Positions 25,801 through 37,012 of a stretch of 64,000 bases of DNA are shown here, one piece after another (within the stretch, counting starts at the first letter, position 1; the number at the start of each line of letters is the position of its first letter). Position numbers and translations under genes: made by a program. The notes below the pieces were generated by a model. The model was not told where the DNA came from and did not search any database. It was given only the letters and a program-made list of their open reading frames with translations. The stretch spans positions 62,001 through 126,000 of the forward strand of contig JAIWNE010000075.1 of the NCBI GenBank assembly GCA_025331445.1. The letters run 5' to 3'. The stretch comes from Blakeslea trispora (lineage: Eukaryota > Mucoromycota > Mucoromycetes > Mucorales > Choanephoraceae).

Positions 25801-27052
25801 TTCGCCCTGAACAACAATGTCAACTATTCGAGCCTTTCTCTCAAGTCGATGGTAGTACAACACGCAAGTATGGAGGCACAGGCCTTGGTCTTTCTATTTG
25901 TTTACAGTTAGTACGACTTATGGCTGGTCAAATAGGCGTCGAATCTCAATATGAAAAAGGATCCAACTTTTGGTTCACTATTGTGGTCAACAAGGAAAAG
26001 AAAATGAGCAGTGGCAAGAGATACAACACAGCTGCCCTTCGTAATTCGTTGCGTAAACAGAACATTCTATTAGCTTCAGAAAATGACTTGACTGCCAACA
26101 TGGTCTGCTCTTTCTTAAGTGACTTTGACATTAAGCGTGCGGAGGACATGCATCTTGCTGTACCACAGGCTTTACAAGACAGCCATCCTATTCTTGTGCT
26201 AGATCTCCCACCCAAGCCCAGCACATCTCTTGCTCATCAATTACAAAGTGTGGATGATGACCCTGAATGCAAGTTACATATTGTTTTGCTATACACACCT
26301 TCTACCGAAGGTCACAAATTGGCTGCAGAGGCCACCAATTCAGCTGCAGAGCGCCGTGGTAAGATTGTCAAGATGGCCAAGCCTGTAAGAAGACTCAAGC
26401 TACTTCATTTGCTCAATGAAGTGATGGATTCGCAACAACAACAACAACAACAAGTAGTTCCAAAACAAAACTCAAAACAAGCTCTCAGCAGCCATATGTC
26501 AGATTATTTCAAAGAAGATGAACTGAACTGGTATGCCAAAAAGCCAGTTTTGATTGCAGAAGATAACATGGTAGCTCAGAAGCTGTTAAGAAAGCAGTTG
26601 GAGAAATTGGGATTCTTGGTTGAAAGTGCAAACAACGGTGAGGAAGCTGTCAATCTATGGCGTGAGCGGCCGCCACACTATTTCTGCATGGGTTTCTTTG
26701 ATCATCATATGCCAAAGGTAAGATGATTGTTTTAATACAAGCGATCTTGTTCCAACTCTTCTTGTAGTGCGATGGTGTAGAAGCTACAAAGCGAATAAGA
26801 AGTTGTGAGTTGGGTACAGGCAGCAGGCTTCCTATTGTAGCCTTGACAGCAGATATTCAGGCATCAGCAAGGCAAATTTCTGTGGATGCAGGCATGGATG
26901 GTTATCTGACGAAGCCTCTTATACCTAAGGACTTGGCAGCCACACTACGCTTACTAGGTCCAGCCATTCAAAAATACTATGAATCTTCACCTGTACAACC
27001 ACATTATGATACACCCGTTTCATCAGCACCTTCATCTCCATTATCATTATAA
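19859..27052 (+). CDS. Group X hybrid histidine kinase with pseudokinase, AAA-type ATPase, GAF and receiver
   Basis: Sensor kinase of the type of fission yeast Mak2/Mak3, which feed stress signals into a His-Asp phosphorelay. Exons are 19859-20381, 20445-20854, 20922-21731, 21783-21807, 21868-25395, 25462-26717 and 26768-27052 (6837 nt, 2278 residues). Domain order: N-terminal protein-kinase-like domain, in which HRD is replaced by HGE (VHGEIKLN) and DFG by NFG, though YMSPEQTGRT is kept; ATPase with Walker A GNTGVGKST and a Walker B-like LEDLHQAD; a long helical middle; GAF (about residues 1540-1720); HisKA with FLANMSHELRTPF; HATPase with N-box ILTNLLGNAIKFT and KYGGTGLGLSI; a degenerate receiver-like spacer; and a receiver with phospho-acceptor FDHHMP and the Lys of TKPL. 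A CAA repeat encodes seven Gln at 26433-26453. A 57-nt in-frame stretch (19981-20037) may be a further intron. Confidence 0.9.
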
Positions 27053-27093
27053 AGAATTCCATTCGCATTTGAAAACTTTTTTTTTGATTTATT

Positions 27094-27588
27094 TTACTTT
27101 TTGTTTGTCTTCAACTTCTTTCTCTCTGATGGTAAAAGTCCATGATGATACTGTACACTCGTATGAAGACATTTGGCTCGCCACAAAATATGCTCTTTTG
27201 TCCATAGTTCTTTGCACTTTGACCATTCATTGCTTTCTAGCGCCAGTGTGTCGTTAGTAACTAATGACTCTCGTAAATAGAATATGCGGGCTGCTTTCTC
27301 ATAATCACGGTCTCTCATCACATAGTATTCTTCGAGTTTTTGCCAGTGGCTCTTTGTCCAGCGACAAGGGCCTTCTTTATCAATGTCACTCTCGAGTGTG
27401 TTTGTACGTGAAAAGCGAGGTGGTGAGAAGAGAGGTGATGGTGTATACTTTCTTTTCCGTGAACCACTAAGTAAAGACTGGGCAGCTAACCTCTGCAACT
27501 CTTCACCTGATCTTTGAGGAGAGAGCGAATTTTGAGATCTGTTATTGTTTAAAGTGCGAGAAGAAAGAGGTGATGAGTTGGGTTTCAT
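27094..27588 (-). CDS. Unrecognised 164-residue protein with Trp/Tyr-rich helical core
   Basis: Single-exon reading frame whose stop lies 42 bp beyond the stop of the convergent histidine kinase gene. The N-terminal 70 residues are Ser/Asn/Arg-rich and probably disordered, with basic SRKRKYTPSPLFSPP that could serve as a nuclear signal and proline-directed phosphorylation sites. The core begins CRWTKSHWQKLEEYY and continues with YEKAARIFYLRESL, a pattern of aromatic and charged residues typical of a small helical domain. The tail is Lys-rich. I do not recognise the family. A nuclear role is a guess from composition only. Confidence 0.6.
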   Translation of the reverse strand: MKPNSSPLSSRTLNNNRSQNSLSPQRSGEELQRLAAQSLLSGSRKRKYTPSPLFSPPRFSRTNTLESDIDKEGPCRWTKSHWQKLEEYYVMRDRDYEKAARIFYLRESLVTNDTLALESNEWSKCKELWTKEHILWRAKCLHTSVQYHHGLLPSERKKLKTNKK

Positions 27589-27762
27589 GAAGACAAAGAA
27601 AAAGTTGTATTAGGTAAATAAAAAGAAAAGAAAATGAGAATAGACTATTTGTACGACGTTGATGAATTAAAATGATGACTTAGTTTAATATCTGTGTACT
27701 TTGTTGGCTGCTATCAAAAGGAGGGGGCATCCCGATTGATTTTAGGCTGGGCATGAAAGCGA

Positions 27763-28693
27763 CTAGGAAGAGAGCATATCATTACTATAACGAGGATCAT
27801 GCTGCACTATCACGCTTTCTGGCTGGTCCCTGATCTGTGTAACAATTGCCTGCTCATATTTTGGCGGTGAATGGCAAGCCGAAACGTAAGAAGGGAGTGT
27901 CTGACTACTTCTGCAAGAAGCTCTAGCAATAATACAAGATGGGATGGTACGAAATGAGGGAGGTGCAGAAGCAGGCATATACGAGATAGACTCACAATGC
28001 CCTTGTTTCGCCTTTTGGAATGTTAGCCACCGTCTTTTTCTGCAAAACCAAAACAAGATAGCAATAAACAGACCACATAATATGCAGCAGGATGCGATGA
28101 TGGCTGAGCTGTATGTTTTTTCTTGATGGCGGTCAGCTCTTCTAGGTTGATTATATGGGTTTGGAAGCTTAACAGGTGGTAATGGCACCGATGTTGGCGA
28201 TGCATTCCTAGTATTCCCTACTAGCATACAGTTGGTTGGATTACATGTCAAGCTATGCCATGCGTGTGCAGTGGATCTTCCAGAGGTTTTGTAATACTGG
28301 TAGCATTCTACATGTGTTGCGCAATGACCTTTAGAGACAAATGCATTAGATTCTAAGGAACCAGTTGAGAGATCGGCTTATATGCTTACTTTTGTTACTG
28401 CCATTCTCGCTTAATAAGCAGTAACCAAACCAATCATAGAGATTAGTTTCATTTGTTATAGCTAGAGCGCAATCAATTGTATCCATGATGCAAGAGTCTC
28501 GAAGACACATGGCACAATATTCGCATAATCCATCATCTTGGCAATTCTGGTTGTATATTAAACCACATTCATCTATTTCTTCTTCCTCTTCCTCCTCCTC
28601 TTCTTCTTTCTCTAATTGCTCTTCATCATTGCGTTCTTTGCTGTCTTCCATTGAGTTTTCTTGCTGGGTCAAATGAAGTAAAAAATGTCTCAT
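27763..28693 (-). CDS. Cys-rich single-pass membrane protein, unrecognised
   Basis: Exons on the minus strand are 28390-28693 and 27763-28328 (870 nt, 289 residues). A run of eleven consecutive Glu (about residues 29-39) precedes a Cys-rich segment (CQDDGLCEYCAMCLRDSC and more, about residues 43-140) suggestive of disulfide bonding. One hydrophobic helix (about residues 176-197, SSAIIASCCILCGLFIAI) is followed by FCRKRRW, which marks the cytoplasmic side. The tail has SPPKYEQA, a proline-tyrosine type motif. The N-terminus (MRHFLLHLTQQ) is too short and polar to be a clear signal peptide, so either an upstream exon is missing or the helix acts as a signal anchor. The layout resembles fungal wall-sensor or receptor-like proteins, but no family is recognised. 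Confidence 0.6.
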
Positions 28694-29591
28694 AAATTGA
28701 GTGACAAGAAAAGAGAAAAAAAATAAAAGAAAGAGAAGGAGGAAAGAATAGACTTTCTTTTTTTATATTGTATGTGAGCTACATACCTTAAACTTTTGAT
28801 ACATTAAAGAGAAAGTTTATTAAAAGGTGTAGGCTTTATTTTTGAAAGCAGATACACTAGTTATTCACAAACCGAGGTTGTATGCAAAAAGAGTTTCAAA
28901 AGTAAAGGGGGAAAAAAAGATGGAATGATATCCATTTGAACCGAGCAAAGACTTTTTAGGATAAGCATATAGGCAATGTATTGTTTTATTGATATATCAA
29001 CACTTTATGTCTGTATGTTTCTACGAGTATTTCTTTCCTATCTATAAACCTAGTCATGACTAATATAAAAGAAACACATAGCACTTGAAGCATTTTAGAA
29101 TTTCACCCTTTTGAAAAGCTTGAAGGTGCAATGGCTTTGCAAACATCTCCATTGTTACTATATTCTATTGTACAAAACAAGTACATTTGTTGTCACTAAA
29201 TGTCAAGGCTCATGCGTATATGACCCTATGGTAAGAGAACTCGACGTTCGAGTTTTGCAATTGATCATAGAATAAAATAAGCAAGTTTACTTTTTTTTTA
29301 TACTTTAAAAGAGAGTGTCTATCCAAAAACCTTTGTACGCATCTTCTTGCTACTTGGAGTTCAAAATTTGCTTCTTTTCTGTATTTTAGCTTATTGTTTT
29401 CTTAGGTTCTATTCTCTCTTTCTTTTTCTCTGCATACAATGCTTTTCGTTACTGCTTTGATAGAAATATACGTCTTATTATAACTCTTGAAGAAAGTTAG
29501 TAAAAAACTAGCCAAACAGAGTAAATGGTTGTGTTAATTTTGTTTATTTCATCAGTCAAGGAACACAGGTTTGTTATTAGTAGAATTTTGC
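28694..29591. other. Spacer between the membrane protein and bHLH genes
   Basis: About 0.9 kb holding the promoter of the membrane-protein gene and the 3' region of the bHLH gene. AT-rich with no gene seen. Confidence 0.5.
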
Positions 29592-30667
29592 TTAAAAGAA
29601 TGCACAAGTAGAAGGAGGACGATTGTATTTTTTTAGTGATTCATTCTCTAACAAGAGCCTTTCGACTTCCGATAGAAGTTCACTTTGCATTCCTTTCATG
29701 TGCTGAAGTTGTTGAATGGCTAAAGGGGGTTAGTATTAAACGAAAAGCGTTGTAGTCTATACTTACTTCTGGTCAGTAAAGCTGCTTTGCTCATTTTCTT
29801 AATGTTACATCCAGGCAAATGCTTTCTTAGTTCATCAAATCCATCCTTAATTTGAGCACGCCTTTTTTGCTCGGATTGAATATGTATCTGACGGCGAATC
29901 TCGGCATTTGATGGAGTACTGGGGATGAACATCAGAATGACATAAATATTTGATAGACATTTCGAGTAATGTGCCTACCATCTCTTTTGCTTTTGATCAT
30001 CTGGTTCTTCTTCAACAATCTCCTCTTCAGGAAAAGCATTTGTATCAATGACGCAATGTTTTCTATGCTTTGATATTTGTTCTTCTACAGACTCTGGCTG
30101 AATTCTTTTGCGCTTGTTGCCGCATCTTGTATCTACTTTCTTCTGGTAATTTTCTTTGGAATACTCCAAGAATTCTGTTTGATAAAACTCTGTAGGAACG
30201 GAATTGGCCCGAGTGATTATTTCTTTCACTCGTGCCATACTAGTATGATTTGTGCTTGGTTCATTATAATTTAGTTTGCTCTTTACACTCTGCAAATTCG
30301 ATGTGTTGGTTGGCGAATAAGATGAAACAGATTTTAAATTTGAAGCAACTGTCTGCTGATAATAGCCTAAGCGAGATATAGTTGATTGGTTATAGTTATG
30401 CACAGGGGTAAAATCAACTGGAACTGGTTCGAAGGCATAGGCTATATTAAAAAAGAAAGGAGAAATTTTCCTTTGGTTACTCCTTGAATCTTTCTTCTCA
30501 TCTCTGGTTCTTTTACTTGAATAATCTGCATAACCATTTTCATAAGATGAATTCATAGGAGGTATTCTCGAAGTGGAAGTTGATTTATGATCAAGCTTAG
30601 ACTGAGCATTGACCATTATTGATTGGCTTGAGCAATCAGAGGCCTGTGATAGATCAATCTCACTCAT
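29592..30667 (-). CDS. bHLH-leucine zipper transcription factor
   Basis: Sequence-specific DNA-binding protein. Exons on the minus strand are 29979-30667, 29767-29918 and 29592-29719 (969 nt, 322 residues). The first 230 residues are Ser/Asn/Thr-rich with a basic stretch GNKRKRIQPE and an acidic patch EEEIVEEEPDD. The bHLH (about residues 234-290) has the basic region RRQIHIQSEQKRRAQIKDGF, in which His, Glu and Arg sit at the class B positions that read CACGTG-type E-boxes. KMSKAALLTR forms the second helix, followed by a short heptad zipper (MQSELLSEVERLLLEN). Start: the inner ATG (MSEIDLS) was chosen; the frame is open to an ATG at 30751 with a hydrophobic extension. Target genes are unknown. 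Confidence 0.85.
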
Positions 30668-31979
30668 TCTTTGGGATGATTGAATTATGATGGGGTTTAA
30701 ATGAAGGGAAGGGTGAACAAGAAGAAAATCTCCTTTAAGGAAAGAAAACAAAGTTAAATAAATCTAAACAAGAACTACAAAAATTAAGAAAGAAGAGCTT
30801 ATATACATCACTCATTTTTAACAACCGAATAGCAGGAGTAAGAAAAAAAAAAAAGGTTAGCAAAGACAAAGTAAATGACAAGATAATGAAAGGTTTGTTT
30901 TGTGTATCACCACGTTGTTTTTTTGTGGACAGTTACACGGCCAAAAAATCTAGAAATAGATTATTTCCTCCTAGAGCTTTGTCAATATAAAATTCCTTAA
31001 ACGATGAATTTATATTAGATGTAAGCGTTAAAGTCTTTCTTTGAAAGAAAAGTATAAATGTATCAGATGTAAGAATAACATTATTCAATTTCCTTTAGAC
31101 TAGGCAGCTAGCATTGTTTGAAATGAGCAATGAAAAGTCTATAGACGCGATTCCTGTTCAAGCTACACTTGGTTCATCTGACTTTTATTCCTTTGCAAGT
31201 TTGTAGAGTTTGCTTCTTTTGAAGCTATTTGCTCAAGAAACTAGTAAAATTAGTTCAATAATAGCAAACATAGAATTGAATGAGCTTTTTGGCCAAACGT
31301 TTCTTTGAATGAAAAGAAATAATGACAAGAGTCCCAAGATGTGGGTGAAGGCTTTGTTGTTGCTTCCTTTTGTCTTTCGTTTTTTATTGTTAAATAACAC
31401 ATTAGTTGCCTTATACTTTTAGCGCTGTCAAAGGCACAAGATTTTTGAAATGAATTAAAAATGGGAAATGCGTACTTGGTATTGCTTCATGATATTAGCA
31501 TTAGCCAATACATAAGCGAATGGTGATGCGCCATACGATTTTAATTTGGGAGAGATATAATGCAAGATAACAATGCCAATTTTTTTTTGGGCAAAAACAA
31601 TAAGAGATATCGATGTCGTATTCAAAAGACTTTATCCAGTAAATTGGTTCTTACAACTGCGACAAAAATGACAGTATTCATGCTACTGATGGATGCAATA
31701 CAAGTAATCATTATGCTTGTTCTTTCAGATAAACAAAAACATAGATTTAAACTAATCATATGTTGCCAGCTACTTTTTAGTAGCCTATAGTTTATGGTAA
31801 CAACAAAGCCAAATGATGTTTAGCAAAACCAATTCTTGTTAAATAGAGCAAGCTACATATTTGATGAATTCTTTACACAGCAAGGTAAGCAGATATTGAA
31901 AAATACTTTTTTTAAAAAAAAGAGTGTTTTGTCAAATATGTAATACCAAGTCTTCCATACTTAACTAATGTACCTTTTT

Positions 31980-33252
31980 TTTTTACGAAGACGAACTTGA
32001 CAACTTTTACAACGACCAAGGAGAGAAAGTTTATGATTCTATGGATGGCATTTGATCTGATACCAACGATCTAAGCATTGCTCTTGAGAACATTTTTAGT
32101 AGAGAAAAGTACTCGAGTGCTAAGCGTTCCGAAAATCTCATGGATCATCTTCAACAAAAAAAAGCAGTCGAAACATGAAGAATCGAAGAAGACTACCTCT
32201 TACAAGAACTATAGTCATTTAAGATATCAATTACCGTACGACCTTGAGGCGGTAGCACCTTTGCAATGAAACAGAGGAAGTTGCTTACAAAAATTCAGAA
32301 CAGAAACACTGGACGAAAAAGCTTGTTTATCGCTGCACACGATGTACACATGGATGAAATTATCAACAATGATCCACAGTTAGTGTCGGATGACTTTATT
32401 GATAGTTTAATAAAAAGATTTGAAGACTTCAAGATACCAAAATCTCAGCTCAACAACCATTTGAGGAACACAATGCTTACCGCAATCAAGAAACCCGTTT
32501 TTGCGGTCGAGACGAGAAATTCAGCAGATAATCTGTAAGTTGGATATGAATGGTTCTCCAGGTCGAAAGGCTTTGATCTAGATTATACAAAAAACTGTAT
32601 TTCTATAGACGAATCTAGGTTCCAGATCAACATAATAAACAACTGGCCCAGATTAAAGTTAGGAGGTACCGTTGTAGTAAAGCAGACAAGAACTAGATTG
32701 CCCTATCTCACTGTTGTTGGCGCCATACATTCATCTGCTGTTGTGCAAGTGATTATGAAAAACCTTCCACCAAGAAAAGAGACAGAGGCTGCAAAGCAAA
32801 AAAAAAAATCCGGCGCTGGATGGAATAAAATTGTAACTGAAGTTGACAGATCTGACCCTTTTACAGAGGATGATGCCAAGAGCAGAAAGGCATTAGTTGA
32901 AGGTACTACAATGAACAATTTCGGGCTATTGTTAAAGGCAAAATGAAACGTGGCAGATTGATGGCAGAGAAAAACTTATCTGGCAGAATAGCCGATGCAT
33001 GCAATGATGTGCTCATGAGCAATATTTATGGTTTTTGTAGGCATTTCAAACTTCAGATTGTCGATTGTTTCAACAAAATACCCCTTTTAGGCTTTGCCAG
33101 TTTTTCTGAATAAAGTGTATACTTCAAGTCAACTTAGCACTTGTGGACATTTGTCTACAGAATAAGGGACAAATTATTTTTCCCATTTAAGCCAATCATT
33201 TTTGAGTTTCCGCCATTTTTAGAAAACGCCAATTTCAATAGGTTTGACTGTA
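31980..33252 (+). mobile_element. Degenerate Tc1/mariner-type transposon relic
   Basis: Relic of a DDE transposase. The clearest part, 32266-32946, is one frame interrupted by a single stop (TAA, 32536-32538). It has an HTH-like N-terminal part (ending KSQLNNHLRNTMLTAIKK), the first-Asp block CISIDESRFQINIINNWPR, and LPYLTVVGAIHSSAVVQV, which fit Mucoromycota Tc1/mariner transposases. The second Asp block is not found, and the frame decays after 32946. At 33227-33250 the sequence reads, in reverse complement, CAGTCAAACCTATTGAAATT and is flanked by TA, resembling the inverted-repeat end of this class. No matching left end was found, so the left border given is only where transposase-like reading begins to appear. 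The element must be immobile by itself. Confidence 0.65.
32266..32946 (+). pseudogene. Transposase fragment with in-frame stop
   Basis: Best-preserved part of the Tc1/mariner relic: about 226 codons with one internal TAA. It keeps the helix-turn-helix-like stretch and the region of the first catalytic Asp but lacks the later catalytic blocks, so no active enzyme could be made even if the stop were read through. Confidence 0.7.
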
Positions 33253-33562
33253 CAACTTTGAGATCACACATGGAAACGCTATTCAGACTTGTGTTGTAAC
33301 AATGAGCAGTAGCAGATTTGAAGAGATGAAACGTTACCATAGTGCCCAAATACAAGTGGGAAAATATGACATCATTTTATGCTTTAAAGAAAGAGAGTAG
33401 TTCAACACCTGTCTTCTGGTTCTCCTAATCCTTCTTTGGTGTGCATCTTTTTGTTACCTAGAAATATATATATCCCGATTTTTTTTTCTCTTTTTGCGTT
33501 TCTCTCTTTTTCTTTCCTTCTTTCTCTTTTCTTTTGTCTCTTTCTTGATATATCAACACAAA

Positions 33563-35315
33563 ATGGGGTTAAAAAAGCTTTTTACACACAAAGACGATAA
33601 TGAGAAGAAACTAAACTATGATCAGAAGCGCAATCTAAGCAAATCGTCTTCATTGTCTATTAGCAGCTGGAGCCACAAAGACAAAAAGCGTCATTCTTCT
33701 ATCATACCTTCACCTTCACTATCGAATCATACTCTTCAAATGCATCAGAATACAAGAGAGAACAAAGTGACTCAGCGCCATAGCATGTACAATCCAGTCA
33801 TATCCACAAGATCTCCTATAACACCCTCAGAATCATTTGGCGAAGTAAACGAAGTCGTCGATATTCTTAGAAACTCTTCGTCTTCTGAGTTCTCTTCATT
33901 TACCACAAGTGGATCAAATGAAGACATTTGTTTTTCTCCTGAGCCATTTGCCGAATCTACTGGTGACTCAAATAAATATGAAATTGTACTAGAGGACCCT
34001 CAAGAAGAGAATGCATTTCATTCCTTACTTTATCAGAATGGGCGTGTCACTCCTGACTCCGCCACTGCTTATACAAAAAAGGAAACAGAAGGTAAAAATA
34101 AAACAATAGGACAAACTTTTTTTTTTGTAACATGGATTGATAGATTCTCTGTATACTGAATTGCTGTTGGTGCAACAGCAGTTGAATGCAATTAATCCCA
34201 CCCATGCAGCTGAAGTCAAGAAACAGATAGGGCATGTCAACGATCTTCTTAACAAAGCTGTTGAGAGTAGTATTCATCTAGAAACCAAAGTCAGGACAAT
34301 TGTCCAATCATCCAAGGAAACTATCATGGTGATGGACAGAGATAACAAATGGCTCAAGAAAGAAAATCAAAAGACGAAAGCAGAGATGGAGCAGACCATG
34401 TCTTTGCTGGTAGAGCTCAGGTCCAATCATGCAGCCATGCAAGCACAATCTTATAAAACCGAAACTCAGCTGCAAGACATGGCATTGCTTTTGCATTGTC
34501 CAGTAGATGATTTACCCGAACAACTGAAAAACGCAGTGAAACTAAATCAGCAGTTGGAGCAAGACAAGCTAGAGTATATGAAGCAGAGCGAAATGGATAT
34601 CCAACAAAAGCAGGAACAATTAGCACGTATGGAGCAAGAACACGCGGATGTAAAATTAAAGTTGGCATCTTGCACGACACAAAATAAGGAGCTCGAAGAA
34701 GAGAAGGAAGAACTGTTGGCTCAAATAGAAAAAGCAAAGGAATTAGAGAACAAAGTAGAAACGTTAGAAGCAGAGAACAAACAACTCAAAGACGATCTAG
34801 TAGTCATAGAGAACGTGTCTAGAGAAGCAGCTCAATCAGTGATGGATGAAAATGAGCGCCTTGAACATCAACTTCAACAACTAGAACTCTTGTACAGTGG
34901 CAACGATGAGGAAGTGGAGCATTTGTGCGACAACACAAGTAAACGGGTACTTGTGGCTGATAACCGACAGCTAAAGTCCAAGTTGAAAGTATTGGAACAG
35001 GCACAAGCAGAAAATACCAGCCTAACTGAACTTGTGGGCTGTCTGCAGTCCAGAATAAAGGAGCTCGAACACAAACATACCATAAGCAATCACCTACTCC
35101 CTAAGTCTATACCAGAAGCTGAACAAGAAGAACTTATGCGAATGCATACAAGAGCTCAGCTAGGCTTGATCGAGTTCCTAGAAGGAGAAGATAATATCAC
35201 AGCAGCCATGACAAAGTTTAAGCGACAGCTAGAGGCAGACATGAAAGAGTTCACCTCAACTGATGCTGATTACCCCATATGTTCTACCGTTTCTGTCTCT
35301 GAAAGTATGCGTTAG
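33563..35315 (+). CDS. Long coiled-coil protein, unrecognised
   Basis: Exons 33563-34091 and 34144-35315 (1701 nt, 566 residues). The first 170 residues are Ser-rich and probably disordered, with phosphorylation-prone SP/TP sites. From about residue 180 to 470 the protein is an almost continuous coiled coil rich in Glu, Gln, Lys and Leu (for example KELEEEKEELLAQIEKAKEL and ENKVETLEAENKQLKDDL). A short helical tail follows. A scaffold, motor-adaptor or cytoskeletal role would fit, but no family domain is visible. Upstream is a C/T-rich leader and a TATATATAT stretch at about 33465. The ATG at 33563 was chosen because the upstream in-frame extension is just the translated pyrimidine tract. Confidence 0.75.
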
Positions 35316-35745
35316 GATTGTTTATGTTTCGTAGCATACAACAACAACAAACAAACAAAATAGAAAGAATAACAGATGGCGATGATTTTAATCACATGCT
35401 GATTCTTTCTTCATCTCTTTCACTTTTTATACCATGTACACCTCTGTTTTGTATTAATCTCTAGTCATATAATAAAAAAGAAGATTCTCCCTATTTGTAG
35501 AGGAGAGCAATCATTGACATTAGCTTATCTGGTGTTGGATAAAACAATGATAGATAAATCGTTTGTGTATTCGACACAATCGGAATGTCAATCAGATAAG
35601 GTAGGTTAAAGATGACAGTAAGCATATGGATTGATGTAGAATGATAAGCATCGGATTTGCCTTGTTCGGTTCCTTAAATTTGAGATATTTAAAGAGGCCT
35701 GTTCGATTTTCTTTCGACTATCGTTTCTTCCCTTCAATTCGTACA
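35316..35745. other. Spacer after the coiled-coil gene
   Basis: About 430 bp with a CAA-rich patch near 35339-35358 just after the coiled-coil stop codon. No gene is seen. Confidence 0.5.
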
Positions 35746-35906
35746 ATGCACAAAAGCCCAATTAAACCTATGCGCAATACACAAGGAACAGATGCTGTAT
35801 GCAAAGTGTGTGGTTCTTATAACCATATGACAAGTAAGTTGATAGAGCATGACAAGCCCAAAAGGTTTTAATATCTTCGTGTATAGAACATTGCCCAGTT
35901 ATTTGA
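35746..35906 (+). CDS. Tiny CCHC zinc-knuckle protein
   Basis: Two exons, 35746-35833 and 35887-35906 (108 nt, 35 residues). Splicing at a standard GTAAGT donor and TAG acceptor completes a perfect zinc knuckle, CKVCGSYNHMTKHC (C-x2-C-x4-H-x4-C), immediately followed by PVI and a stop. Without splicing the knuckle lacks its last Cys, which is good evidence that the intron is real. Knuckles of this type bind single-stranded nucleic acid. The frame is open upstream to 35641 (adding 35 residues), so a 70-residue form is possible. An unannotated longer transcript or a pseudogene cannot be excluded. Confidence 0.5.
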
Positions 35907-36195
35907 ACACTTCAATCTTATAGACTTTACCAAACCCCCTCTCCCATAGACTTTTTTTCATTTTACTTATGCTTGCTCCCCCTACTCCCGTTTGTTGATA
36001 TATATTAAGCAACCTTTTAATTGGAATAGCAATAAAAAATTTGGAGCATTTTCTTTTTTAGCTTTTGACCAGTGTCACAAATCAAACCTTAGTCAATAGA
36101 AAATCCCTCTATTTGTCACAAATACGCTCAAAATATACTCCAAAATACACACGTGCTTTATAAATCAGTTATTTATTCTTTATATAATATACATT

Positions 36196-37012
36196 CTAGT
36201 TGGAATGATAGGCATTGATACCTAAACATTCAGATACAGTTACAAAGGTATAGTTCTTTGAACGAACATAGTCTACCATCCAAGGAGTAAGCACCTTAGC
36301 AGATTGCTCATGCACATCGTGTTGAAGAGAAATATGGCCCAATGTTTGGCCAGGGATGTCGGCTTCAACAACATGTCTGACAAGTTCTTGTTCACTGGTC
36401 ATGCCTCTATGTTCGTAATCTTTAGTGTCAATATCCCATAAGATACTACTGTAACCAAGACGCTTGACGACTTGAGCAGCAGCCTCATCCATTTCGCCTT
36501 CTGGGGGACGCATAAAAGTAGGTCTATTCAATCATAAGTATACGGTAAAATAACTAGCAGATTTTAAAGGATTACCTTTGGCCAATGGTTTCATATACCA
36601 AGTCGGAAAGATTGTTCATTTCGCTCTCTACTTGATTTGTTGTGAGTCCACGAAGAGGAATATGAGAGTAAGTGTGACTAGCGATTTCATGACCCAATTC
36701 GTGATAGTATCTCAATACGTCAGGGTATGATTTGGGACCATCTGTAGTGTTGGATGTGGCTTCTCTGAAGTTAGTAACCCAGTTGTGACCATTAATGAAG
36801 AAGGTTGCTTTGATATTGTTTGAATGCAAGTATTTGGCAAGATCCCAAGAGTATTGGAAAGGTCCATCATCAAAAGTCAAAGCAAAGAGACCAGGTCTGT
36901 TACAGTGAGTATATGTGTCAATTAGACTTGACTCAGTAGTGTTTGTTGTGATAGGGGCAGCGTATGTAGCAACTGCTGCTACCAATAGAGATATCAAGGT
37001 AAAAGCGTACAT
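36196..37012 (-). CDS. Chitin deacetylase (NodB domain), copy 1
   Basis: Secreted carbohydrate esterase family 4 enzyme that would convert cell-wall chitin to chitosan. Exons on the minus strand are 36576-37012 and 36196-36523 (765 nt, 254 residues). The signal peptide is MYAFTLISLLVAAVATYAAP. NodB motifs: LTFDDGP (catalytic and metal Asp), SHTYSH (metal His), FMRPPEG, WDIDTKD and SLQHDVHE (catalytic His). It is the shortest of three paralogues in this window. It shares the intron at the Arg codon before the RPP motif with copy 2 but lacks the upstream intron found in copies 2 and 3. No GPI-anchor signal is seen at the C-terminus. Confidence 0.92.

Larger units (their letters stand above)
30668..33562. 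other. Gene-poor region around a transposon relic
   Basis: 2.9 kb without a functional gene. The left part (30.7-31.9 kb) is AT-rich with no signal that I can name. The middle holds the transposase relic (31980-33252, listed separately). The right end (33480-33545) is a strong C/T tract forming the leader of the coiled-coil gene. Confidence 0.5.
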
